19,884 nucleotides of DNA from UTCHB3 sp964431385. GTDB taxonomy: Bacteria; Bacteroidota; Ignavibacteria; Ignavibacteriales; Ignavibacteriaceae. Below the pieces are notes generated by a model, which saw nothing but the letters and a program-made list of their open reading frames with translations, did not search any database and was not told where the DNA came from. The stretch's first letter is position 1, and the number at the start of each line of letters is the position of its first letter. A program made the position numbers and the translations under genes. Shown one piece after another: positions 1 through 6,781 of this stretch. The stretch covers positions 1 to 19,884 of the forward strand of contig CAYSJM010000062.1 in NCBI GenBank assembly GCA_964431385.1, in the 5' to 3' direction.

Positions 1-302
1 ATTTCTCCGTTTTTTGGATTTTTGAAAAACCAATTCTAAATATAATAAAAATCATGATTGTAACAGTTTATCACACCGTTTCTGTCATTCCAAAACCTTA
101 AAAATAGATGCAAAAAAGTGAGTTTAGCCTCTATCAATACCCCACTTTTTGTCCCTGAACATTGTAACACGCCGAATCTTTTTTATCGCATAAGTTGATA
201 ACAAATTCGCTGAGTTGCTTAATAAAACCTTCACCGTTTAAAAGAATTCCGGAAAATCCCTCCATTTCATTCTCTACATTAAAAACAATCACAGAGTGAA
301 AA
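1..302. other. non-coding left edge, upstream of the first operon
   Basis: No convincing gene is seen in these 302 bases. The sequence is AT-rich and is probably the promoter and leader region of the operon that begins at 303. A minus-strand reading frame (134-337) runs into the start of the first gene, but nothing in it is recognisable. I could not pick a promoter with confidence. Confidence 0.5.
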
Positions 303-614
303 ATGAAAAACATCGCAGAAATAACGAACGACAGCATAAAAGATCAGTTAAATGAGTACCATTTAATGGTAGCTGAGATTCTTTCAGGATTTGATGCCGA
401 GCTGGTTTCCTTAAAGAATGGAAATGCAGATACCGAAAGTAAGGTGTCAGGTCTTACAGCTGATTCGGAAAAAAATGCGGAGGAGATCACCGGGCTTAAA
501 CAATCCATGCAGATAATAAGAAACGAAGTCATTCTTCTTATGGCGAAATTTGACGAGTTGAAGGAGTTTACAGAACAGGGTTTCAACCATATCTTAAGGC
601 GAATCGATGGATAA
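303..614 (+). CDS. small coiled-coil protein, first gene of a three-gene operon
   Basis: A 103-residue acidic protein that I do not recognise. From about residue 35 to the end it reads as an alpha-helical coiled coil: hydrophobic residues recur at heptad spacing through the segments around VSGLTADSEKNAEEITGLKQ and the following MAKFDELKEF. There is no signal peptide, membrane segment or cysteine. The ATG at 303 has only a weak purine stretch before it, common in this bacterial group. Its last 8 bases overlap the start of the next gene (607), so the two are probably translated together. A coiled coil of this size suggests an oligomerisation or adaptor subunit for the downstream proteins; that role is inference from context only. 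Confidence 0.75.
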   Translation: MKNIAEITNDSIKDQLNEYHLMVAEILSGFDAELVSLKNGNADTESKVSGLTADSEKNAEEITGLKQSMQIIRNEVILLMAKFDELKEFTEQGFNHILRRIDG

Positions 615-1614
615 TATTATCCCTGAAGAGGTAAAAATCAAACTTCTTGGATTGCGGAAAAAATATTTTCTTTCCGATGAGTCGCCCATTGAATCGTTTG
701 CCGAGGTATTTCAAAAATACCTTAAAAGGAGGAAAACAGCAATTATTGACAGTCTTGTTGCTTCTGCAAATTTATCACTCCACATCTTTGATGGAGAGCC
801 GGATCCTCTGGCACTCGAGGCGATCAGGATGACTAATCCAAATTTTGATCCTTCGAATTTGGATTCCTTCTCTGATGATCAACTTTCGGGGATTGTTAAT
901 TCAGCAAAGGGGAAATATTTCGAATTGCTGGTTACAGAACAGCTTAACAAAGGCGAGCGGGTTGGTGATCTCGTGCTTCCCGATGGCTATCACGCTGAAA
1001 TGGCTGAATCTCTTACCCAGCCGGGTTGGGATATTGCCATAAAAGATGCATCAGGAAATGTAGCTGAACACCTTCAATTGAAAGCTACGGAGAATCTTTC
1101 CTACATCGCTGAAGCACTCCATAAATATCCTGATATCAGGATTCTCGCAACTGATGAAATTGCACATCAACTTCCCAATGGTTATACAATGGTTTCCGGT
1201 TCAGGAATTGAAGACAGCCACCTCACAAACACAATTGAATCAACACTTCAACACGGCGATCAGGGTTTTTTAGATAAATTCAGTGATTCGTTTCATCCTC
1301 TCGCACCTCTTTCCGTAATTCTTGCGGTTGAAGGCTACAAGTTGTTTGCGAAAAAGCAATCAATCGAAGCGACAATCAAAAACGGAACTGAAAGATTTGG
1401 AAGGTCGATTTTTTCCACTGCGACCGGTGCCTTTGTATATGCCCTGGGCGGGGGAATCCTTGCTCTTCCTGCGGCTTTTGGTGCAGGCATCTATTATCGG
1501 AGAATCAACAATCTGAGAAAAATTTCGGAAATTATGAAGGAAAACATCATCAGAATCAGGGAAATCCTTCAATTTCAAAAACAAAAAAGGAGTGGTGGAA
1601 ATGGGATTCTTTAG
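607..1614 (+). CDS. PD-(D/E)XK nuclease-like protein with C-terminal hydrophobic segment
   Basis: A 335-residue protein of unknown function. Residues about 98-215 carry a pattern typical of PD-(D/E)XK nuclease folds: a helix with Glu106 (KGKYFELLVTEQ), Asp142 after a turn (QPGWDIAI), then Gln157-x-Lys159 (EHLQLKAT) at the end of the next strand. QxK in place of ExK occurs in some family members. Residues about 264-297 form a Gly/Ala-rich hydrophobic stretch (ATGAFVYALGGGILALPAAF), ending in Tyr-Tyr-Arg-Arg; this could be a membrane hairpin. A basic helix closes the protein. It overlaps the upstream coiled-coil gene by 8 bases and the downstream zinc-ribbon gene by about 14. The nuclease call rests on motif spacing by eye, so it is a hypothesis; the coding call is firm. 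Confidence 0.8.
   Translation: MDNIIPEEVKIKLLGLRKKYFLSDESPIESFAEVFQKYLKRRKTAIIDSLVASANLSLHIFDGEPDPLALEAIRMTNPNFDPSNLDSFSDDQLSGIVNSAKGKYFELLVTEQLNKGERVGDLVLPDGYHAEMAESLTQPGWDIAIKDASGNVAEHLQLKATENLSYIAEALHKYPDIRILATDEIAHQLPNGYTMVSGSGIEDSHLTNTIESTLQHGDQGFLDKFSDSFHPLAPLSVILAVEGYKLFAKKQSIEATIKNGTERFGRSIFSTATGAFVYALGGGILALPAAFGAGIYYRRINNLRKISEIMKENIIRIREILQFQKQKRSGGNGIL
1587..1592 (+). promoter_or_regulatory. Shine-Dalgarno site deciding the start of the zinc-ribbon gene
   Basis: AAGGAG lies inside the 3' end of the preceding gene, 8 bases before the ATG at 1601. It overlaps the GTG at 1592 that would give a longer protein, so ATG 1601 is the better start. Confidence 0.75.
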
Positions 1615-2521
1615 CGAACTTTTCAGAAAAGCGGGTGTCTTTGTTGGTGCGGCTGTCTATGCCATCGGCACAGTGGCTGCTTATGTTGGTGAAAAAGCCG
1701 TCGAGCTCTACCATGTTGCAAAACAGGCTTACAACGATTACAAAAGCCGGAATGTTGAGGCACAAAAATTTTATAACCGCAGCAGCCGGCAAGACATCAA
1801 TGAAAGAATTTTTGATCTTGAGGCAAAAAGAAAACGGGACGGGCGGCTTTCGCAGAATGACAGGCATGAACTTGATGATCTCTATGATCAACGAAAAGCT
1901 CTGATCGATCAAGTCATTCAGTTTAGTGAAGTGGAAGCCGCCGGAGAATTTGCTGAAAACTCAACCGATTTTGAAGATGTTGAGGTAGATAACAGCAACA
2001 TCCATATTGTTCAGTTTCATGTCGGTCAATTAGTCTCCAATAAAAAATGCCACTCATGCGGGAGACCAATGATTCTTCAATGGAACAGAAACAGCCGGAA
2101 TACGGGTCTTACGGATATTTTCTGGGGGTGTACAGGCTACTACTCCGGTGTGTGCAGGGCAACGGCACCACTTCAAAAATCGGATACCCGGCTCTTTACC
2201 AACACAAATAGAGAGGAGTTCCAAATTACTGCAGGTCAGTTGGAGACAATCATTCAACACCCTGTGGCTCAACAAAACATAGTTAAGAGGATGAGGAATA
2301 TAAAATATGAAACCATCGAAAAATATCTGTGTCCTGAACACGGTCTGGAGTTAGTTCAAAGAGAAAAACACAACCCTACCGGCGGACTTCTCGATCAGTT
2401 CTTCCTTGGTTGCCCCATGTGGAAACAGGATGGATCAGGTTGCAATTTTGTGATGAAAATTAAATCAGCCGCTCAGCTCTCAAGTATTCTCGAAATCAAG
2501 AATGGCAGGGGGTTGTTGTGA
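1601..2521 (+). CDS. hydrophobic N-terminus protein with two topoisomerase-type zinc ribbons
   Basis: A 306-residue protein starting at ATG 1601; the frame is also open from a GTG at 1592, but AAGGAG fits the ATG. Residues about 10-32 (GVFVGAAVYAIGTVAAYVG) are hydrophobic enough for a membrane or amphipathic anchor. Residues 40-110 are helical and charged. Two zinc-ribbon units resembling the C-terminal zinc finger of bacterial topoisomerase I follow: Cys150-x2-Cys153 with Cys177-x7-Cys185 (FWGCTGYYSGVC), and Cys244-x2-His247 with Cys271-x9-Cys281. Such ribbons usually bind single-stranded or damaged DNA, or other proteins. Together with the nuclease-like upstream protein, this suggests a membrane-associated complex acting on nucleic acid (inference). 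The start overlaps the upstream gene's end, supporting one operon. Confidence 0.8.
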   Translation: MGFFSELFRKAGVFVGAAVYAIGTVAAYVGEKAVELYHVAKQAYNDYKSRNVEAQKFYNRSSRQDINERIFDLEAKRKRDGRLSQNDRHELDDLYDQRKALIDQVIQFSEVEAAGEFAENSTDFEDVEVDNSNIHIVQFHVGQLVSNKKCHSCGRPMILQWNRNSRNTGLTDIFWGCTGYYSGVCRATAPLQKSDTRLFTNTNREEFQITAGQLETIIQHPVAQQNIVKRMRNIKYETIEKYLCPEHGLELVQREKHNPTGGLLDQFFLGCPMWKQDGSGCNFVMKIKSAAQLSSILEIKNGRGLL

Positions 2522-2559
2522 TGTCTGAACACTGCGGAGGACATCCCTTTTGGAGATAA
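2521..2559 (+). other. 12-codon reading frame in TGATG overlap with the zinc-ribbon gene
   Basis: The stop of the previous gene (2519-2521) overlaps an ATG at 2521 that opens a 12-codon frame, MSEHCGGHPFWR. TGATG overlaps are typical of real coupled genes, as seen at 4803-4807 in this window. It may be the remnant of a deleted fourth operon gene, a very short peptide, or chance. Confidence 0.2.
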
Positions 2560-2593
2560 TCAGGATTTAAAAGAATTGGAAGGATATTCCCGA

Positions 2594-2623
2594 AATTCCC
2601 TCGGAGAGGGATAAATGTTCGTA
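2594..2623 (+). repeat. REP-like unit, copy 1
   Basis: A 30-base unit with a short hairpin core, CCCTC-GGA-GAGGG, followed by an ATAAATGTTCGTA tail. It matches the unit at 2647-2676 at 29 of 30 positions by hand comparison. The small palindrome with a conserved one-sided tail resembles dispersed REP-type elements. Confidence 0.75.
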
Positions 2624-2646
2624 GAGAGGAAAGAGCCCCATGCGAT

Positions 2647-2676
2647 AATTCCCTCAGAGAGGGATAAATGTTCGTA
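2647..2676 (+). repeat. REP-like unit, copy 2
   Basis: Second copy of the 30-base unit, starting 53 bases after the first, with hairpin CCCTC-AGA-GAGGG. The only difference is in the hairpin loop (GGA versus AGA), so the stem is kept. Two units do not make a CRISPR array, and no cas gene is present. Confidence 0.75.
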
Positions 2677-2710
2677 TAGATTGGGAAATAATCAAAAATT
2701 TCTTAAAATT

Positions 2711-2732
2711 GTCAGTGAAGTGACCAAATTTA
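2711..2732 (+). repeat. 22-base direct repeat, copy 1
   Basis: A unit beginning GTCAGTGAAGTGAC and ending AAATTTA. It matches 2743-2764 at 19 of 22 positions and starts 32 bases before it, about three helical turns. Confidence 0.55.
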
Positions 2733-2746
2733 ACCGAATTTGGTCA
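2721..2746. promoter_or_regulatory. 10-bp perfect inverted repeat, possible operator
   Basis: TGACCAAATT (2721-2730) and AATTTGGTCA (2737-2746) form a perfect inverted repeat with a 6-base spacer. No T-run follows, so it does not look like an intrinsic terminator. It lies about 205 bases before the ATPase gene and could be an operator or a transcript hairpin. Confidence 0.45.
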
Positions 2747-2764
2747 GTAGAGTGACGAAATTTA
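2743..2764 (+). repeat. 22-base direct repeat, copy 2
   Basis: Second copy of the unit at 2711-2732, beginning GTCAGTAGAGTGAC, with three mismatches. Its first four bases are shared with the right arm of the 10-bp inverted repeat. Confidence 0.55.
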
Positions 2765-2957
2765 ATAGAAACTGACAAAGTCCTACTAAAATTACAAGTT
2801 TGAGATTGGAAGTCTGGCATCAATTGATCGTTTTGATGGTATTTTACCATAAAATATTAACAAGAAGATATAATATTAACTACGGTTTTTAGGAAAATAT
2901 AATTATTTTGCACTCTATCATATATTAAACAATTTTGAACAAAAGCAAGAATTGAAA

Positions 2958-4805
2958 ATGGAAAACAGCGAGAAGAAAACCGTATCGAGAAAAGTGATTG
3001 ACCGTGAGGTTATCATGCGGAAATATCATGTTCACATCAAAAATTTCAGAAATTTGAAAGATGTGAAGGTGACGCTTAGTCCTTTAACAATTCTAACGGG
3101 TGAAAACGGCTCTGGCAAAAGCACTCTCTTTAAAGCTCTCCTCTTTCTAAAACACAACCACGACCACGAAGCTGCAAAAAAACTGAAATATGTAATAGAT
3201 GATGACATCAATCTCGGCGGCTGGGAACAGATCGCAAACGACCCCAAAAAACCAATCTCAATAAAAATCACCGAGGAAACCTGGGGATATGACCACGAGG
3301 TTGAGGAAATCTACGATATCGATAACTGCCCGTTTGAGCTGAATCCAACGGAAGAGTATGAAAAAATTATTTATGAATTAAAAAAAGACCGGCTGAATGA
3401 TTTTCAAAAAAGTGAATTCCCTCTTCCAATTAAGGTCAACAAAACATTGTCGAAGAATGAAACAGCATTTCAAAGTTCAAAAGAGTATATATTCCAAGAC
3501 GGTATTTTCTCTAAGGTGAATACCAATCGTCTAAATGATCGTTTTAACTTTCAGTTTATGTTTTTAACACCGCCATATAAAGTGGGAGAATTAGATGCAC
3601 CCGAACCTTGGGGCTGGATGGGCAGAAGTAAATATTTAATATATGTTTCAAAAATATTAATTGACGGTCAAGAAATACCAACAGGGTACTTGAAGTCATT
3701 AGCAAAGTTGGTTCTTAGTCGCGCGCAGTATGAAAATATGGAGAATGGAATAGAAGACAATAATTCTATAACTTTGAATCCTGAAATGATCAATAAAACA
3801 GTGAAAAACAAATATTATTACAAACTAAACAGTTATTTGTTCAAAGCTGAGTTAGATCACATAAAGGATGAATATTATGACATCATGGCAGACATATTGG
3901 ACCCAGAAATATATGAACTATTTCCATCACTTAATTCAATAATTTCGATTGGTACAACTCGTGAAATTCCATCTCCGAGGTATTTATGTGAAAAATTAAA
4001 TGAAACAACCTACTATGGGGCTATCCATGAGATCTCAAAATCGAAAGTAATTAATAGGAGTTCAATAATTACTCATCAAGATTTCATTTATGATAGATTC
4101 AGAACTTCATTGTCTGAATTTGAGATAGGAGTTGATTTGGGAATAGTTGATAAAAATGAAATTATAAAAATTGAATTGGTAACAAAAGATGGTAGGAGAA
4201 TAAACCTTTCCGAATCAAGTAGCGGAACAATGCAACTCTTACCCATATTATTTTTAATAATGTACAACCCAAAGAATAAAAACACTTTTTTGGTTCAGCA
4301 ACCTGAGTTGCACTTGCATCCTCGGCTTCAAGCGGAACTGGGTAATTTTCTAATCAATTCACTGTCACCGCAAATTATGGGTGGTTATTCAGTGGCTGTT
4401 CCATTAACCGTTCCAAATGATGAATTTAATGAAGAAGAGTTAATCGAGTTGGGGAAAGGGTATTCATTGATTAAGGGATTTTTCAAAGGTTGCCATCTTG
4501 AATATGATACCGTCCCCACCCACCTCATAATCGAGACTCATTCAGAGCATCTATTAAAAAAGCTTCAGGTGCTTGTCTCACAGGGAAAGACACTTCAGCT
4601 TTGGCCTGAGCGACACTGCTCCGGCGAAGATGTAAAACTCAAAGACGCCCTCTCCATCTATTACTTTGCAAAGGATAAAAAAGGCAACACAAAAGCCATC
4701 GAGATGGAACTTGATGATAATGGCTTTTTCAAGACGGAGACTCCAAAAGGCTTTTTTGATGAAAGTCTGGAATTAAACAGGCAGTTGCTTCTCGGGAGGA
4801 ACTGA
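2958..4805 (+). CDS. AAA ATPase, DUF3696/OLD-like type
   Basis: About 615 residues; the frame is open from TTG 2952. ATG 2958 is used here, but ATG 3015 (GAGG 5 bases upstream) would put the protein start right before the conserved first strand and may be the true start. Numbering from TTG 2952: Walker A GENGSGKST 50-58, an ABC-signature-like segment LSESSSGTMQLLPIL 419-433, Walker B-like VQQPELHLHP 448-457, and a switch-like HLIIETHSEHLL 524-535; DUF3696-like residues end the protein. These are features of SMC/OLD-type ATPases common in phage-defence loci. Most of the family has an acidic residue just before QPE; here it is Gln449. The stop overlaps the next start. The central part (about 3340-4350) is far more AT-rich than both ends. 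A role as the sensor of a two-gene defence system is inference. Confidence 0.9.
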   Translation: MENSEKKTVSRKVIDREVIMRKYHVHIKNFRNLKDVKVTLSPLTILTGENGSGKSTLFKALLFLKHNHDHEAAKKLKYVIDDDINLGGWEQIANDPKKPISIKITEETWGYDHEVEEIYDIDNCPFELNPTEEYEKIIYELKKDRLNDFQKSEFPLPIKVNKTLSKNETAFQSSKEYIFQDGIFSKVNTNRLNDRFNFQFMFLTPPYKVGELDAPEPWGWMGRSKYLIYVSKILIDGQEIPTGYLKSLAKLVLSRAQYENMENGIEDNNSITLNPEMINKTVKNKYYYKLNSYLFKAELDHIKDEYYDIMADILDPEIYELFPSLNSIISIGTTREIPSPRYLCEKLNETTYYGAIHEISKSKVINRSSIITHQDFIYDRFRTSLSEFEIGVDLGIVDKNEIIKIELVTKDGRRINLSESSSGTMQLLPILFLIMYNPKNKNTFLVQQPELHLHPRLQAELGNFLINSLSPQIMGGYSVAVPLTVPNDEFNEEELIELGKGYSLIKGFFKGCHLEYDTVPTHLIIETHSEHLLKKLQVLVSQGKTLQLWPERHCSGEDVKLKDALSIYYFAKDKKGNTKAIEMELDDNGFFKTETPKGFFDESLELNRQLLLGRN

Positions 4806-5683
4806 TGAATCAGGAGATAACAGTATCTTCCGGGTTGCCGGTGTATCTCTATAAGGAACACTTGGGCAATCTTTTCAACAGGAACAGGGAGCTTATCGAT
4901 TCCATTTCCATGAATTACCTTTGCTTCGACGACCAAAAGGAGTATTTCAAGCACCTGATGGAATCGTTTGATCAAATTGATCAATCAGCACCAATAAAAC
5001 GGCAATTGGAAAACTTTCTTCTCGATTTGTTCACAAAAAAGGGACGACCAAAACAACTTAAGCGGGACTATTCCGAAATAAATATCTGTAAGGCATCAAA
5101 AGATAAAATATATCTTGCTCCTGATAAAGAAGAATCTGAGATTGCCACCTTGCAGGAAGTGAATGAAAAACTTAAGATCTGTGGAAGGAACAACCTTTTT
5201 GAAATAGTTACACCTTTACCCTATGTGTTCCTGCTTAAGCCTGATACTGAATACAAGCTGACTGACCTTCTTAAGCCTTTTGCGAAGGGTTCAAAATCGA
5301 TAACCGTAATCGATCCCTATCTCTTTAACCCCGGAGCGATGAAAAATCTGGATAAAATTCTCTCGACGACAGTTTATGAAAAAGTATTCATAAATTGCAA
5401 TGATCCGGAAAACTATCCAACAGAGGATGCCCAACGCAAGAACAGGGAGAAATATTCAAAGCTGGAAAAATATCTCGGCGAAGTAAAAAATAAAGGTTCA
5501 GTCGTTGAAATATCTTTTCTCGCCCCCGGGCATGAGGAGAGATATATTATTTATGATGAAGTACAGGTTTATCTTCCCGGTGGACTTGATTGTCTCAATT
5601 CAGAGGGGATGATTAAAAAGAACAAAAGAGGTCTCTATCTAAGATTTGAGAAGAGAGACTTCGAAGCATTCCCACTTCATTAG
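4805..5683 (+). CDS. PLD-like (MIT_C-like) partner of the AAA ATPase
   Basis: A 292-residue protein whose ATG overlaps the ATPase stop by one base (TGATG), a strong sign of coupled translation and a shared complex. The N-terminal 140 residues are unfamiliar. Residues about 155-285 look like the phospholipase-D-like MIT_C fold: KSITVIDPYLF (164-174) as a core strand with a conserved DPY, VFINCN (194-199), then His243-x2-Arg246-x4-Asp251 and a glycine turn before GGLD (259-262). MIT_C-type domains carry a similar H-D-R...D...GRGLD pattern. It is not a classical HKD phospholipase D. It is probably the effector or substrate-binding partner of the ATPase; whether it cleaves nucleic acid, binds membrane or has no catalysis cannot be told from sequence. 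Confidence 0.85.
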   Translation: MNQEITVSSGLPVYLYKEHLGNLFNRNRELIDSISMNYLCFDDQKEYFKHLMESFDQIDQSAPIKRQLENFLLDLFTKKGRPKQLKRDYSEINICKASKDKIYLAPDKEESEIATLQEVNEKLKICGRNNLFEIVTPLPYVFLLKPDTEYKLTDLLKPFAKGSKSITVIDPYLFNPGAMKNLDKILSTTVYEKVFINCNDPENYPTEDAQRKNREKYSKLEKYLGEVKNKGSVVEISFLAPGHEERYIIYDEVQVYLPGGLDCLNSEGMIKKNKRGLYLRFEKRDFEAFPLH

Positions 5684-5742
5684 GAAATGAATCTTTCCCG
5701 ACATTTCACTAAATTACACCTCAACAATAATCGAATTTTGAA

Positions 5743-5973
5743 ATGAAGATATCGCAGTTTTCACCACATATATTCTGGTCTTACGACAAGTCGAAGGATT
5801 TGCCGGAAGAGGTGGTGATAGAACAGGTGTTGTTTCATGGTGAACTTGAGGATTTCGACCTCCTTTTTAAGAGTTGCAGCAAGGAAAGTATTGAAAAAGT
5901 GGTGGAAAAGTATGAAAAAGAAGGGAAAAGAGAGAAACGGACCAATTTTATAAGGATGATTTACTTAAGTTGA
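5743..5973 (+). CDS. DUF6922-type antitoxin of an AbiEii-like pair
   Basis: A 76-residue protein resembling the small DUF6922 proteins found directly before AbiEii/AbiGii nucleotidyltransferase toxins: an N-terminal SPHIFWSYD, a central VVIEQVLFHGELEDFDLLF, and a charged helix ending in KRTNFIRMIYLS. It is short, soluble and lacks membrane segments. The stop overlaps the TTG start of the next gene by 4 bases (TTGA), the usual coupling for antitoxin-toxin pairs. The family fits the antitoxin role; the mechanism (direct binding or autoregulation) cannot be read from the sequence. It starts 59 bases after the PLD-like gene and could have its own promoter or read through from the ATPase pair. Confidence 0.75.
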   Translation: MKISQFSPHIFWSYDKSKDLPEEVVIEQVLFHGELEDFDLLFKSCSKESIEKVVEKYEKEGKREKRTNFIRMIYLS

Positions 5974-6635
5974 ATGCTAAAATAAATCTCGATTTTTTAC
6001 CATTTGAAACCAGAGAACTTTTTGAAAAGTTTTCGCGATTCCCGTTTTTTCGAAAATTTGTTTTGGTCGGTGGTACCGGGCTTTGTTTGCAGGCAGCTCA
6101 TCGCCAGTCAGAATATCTTGATTTTATTTCCATCTCGGAGAATCTAAATGTTTCCTCAATCAAGAGATTCTTCTCTTCCAATTTTAATAATTACAGAATA
6201 GTAAGGATCGATGAGAATTTCCAAATTGATCTGGTGGTGAATGGCGTAAAAGTTACATTTTTTTCTAAGAAAGCGGTTGGTGTAACCTTCGATGTAACGA
6301 TGGGGGTTTCTACAGTTAATAAAGTAAGCATTGCTTCCGTTGAGACAATTGCTATTCTGAAAATTAACGCAATATCGCAACGAAACACTATGCGCGACTA
6401 CTACGATCTCTATTATTTAGCGAAACATTTCATCGAATTACGCTCAATAATTGAGATTTCGAAGAAAAATCTCCCTTATTTGTCTCCCGTTGTCTATTCA
6501 GAGACTCTCTTGTTCGTAAAGGACATACCTGAAAACAGCATCTCCTCTCATTTATCGCCAAAGGAATCTGTATCAAAGTACGAAATAGCTGAATTCTTCC
6601 AAAATGAATTAAAAAATAACCCTCAAAAAATCTGA
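5970..6635 (+). CDS. AbiEii/MNT-like nucleotidyltransferase toxin with altered DxD
   Basis: A 221-residue nucleotidyltransferase of the AbiEii/AbiGii toxin type, read from TTG 5970; no earlier in-frame ATG exists. The fold is clear: FVLVGGTGLCLQ (30-41) with the GG of the NTase hairpin, the R-x-S-x-D-L-D-F region (45-52), a third acidic strand FQIDLVV (84-90), and the C-terminal K...RDYYDLYYL (131-150) typical of the family. The first Asp of the catalytic pair is Tyr49 (RQSEYLDF), one base away from Asp (GAT to TAT, codon 6114-6116). This should weaken metal binding, so the protein may be inactive or neutralised by mutation. A sequencing error is also possible. It pairs with the DUF6922 antitoxin upstream. 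Confidence 0.85.
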   Translation: MNAKINLDFLPFETRELFEKFSRFPFFRKFVLVGGTGLCLQAAHRQSEYLDFISISENLNVSSIKRFFSSNFNNYRIVRIDENFQIDLVVNGVKVTFFSKKAVGVTFDVTMGVSTVNKVSIASVETIAILKINAISQRNTMRDYYDLYYLAKHFIELRSIIEISKKNLPYLSPVVYSETLLFVKDIPENSISSHLSPKESVSKYEIAEFFQNELKNNPQKI

Positions 6636-6781
6636 GTATAATTAGATATTTCTACTACAAATCCTAAAAAAACCATATCTTTTCGGCTTAATTTAATCGT
6701 TTTTCGGAACATCTTGAGATACTCCGAATGTATAATAACAGTTCACTCCTCAATTTAAACAATCTAATCACAGGTAATACA

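Noticed and set aside
134..337. A 67-codon minus-strand frame upstream of the first gene.
   Set aside because: It runs into the start of the plus-strand operon, has no ribosome site and matches no family I know. A decayed gene end cannot be excluded.
2594..2676. Possible CRISPR array.
   Set aside because: Only two units, one 23-base gap, a strong internal palindrome and no cas genes nearby.
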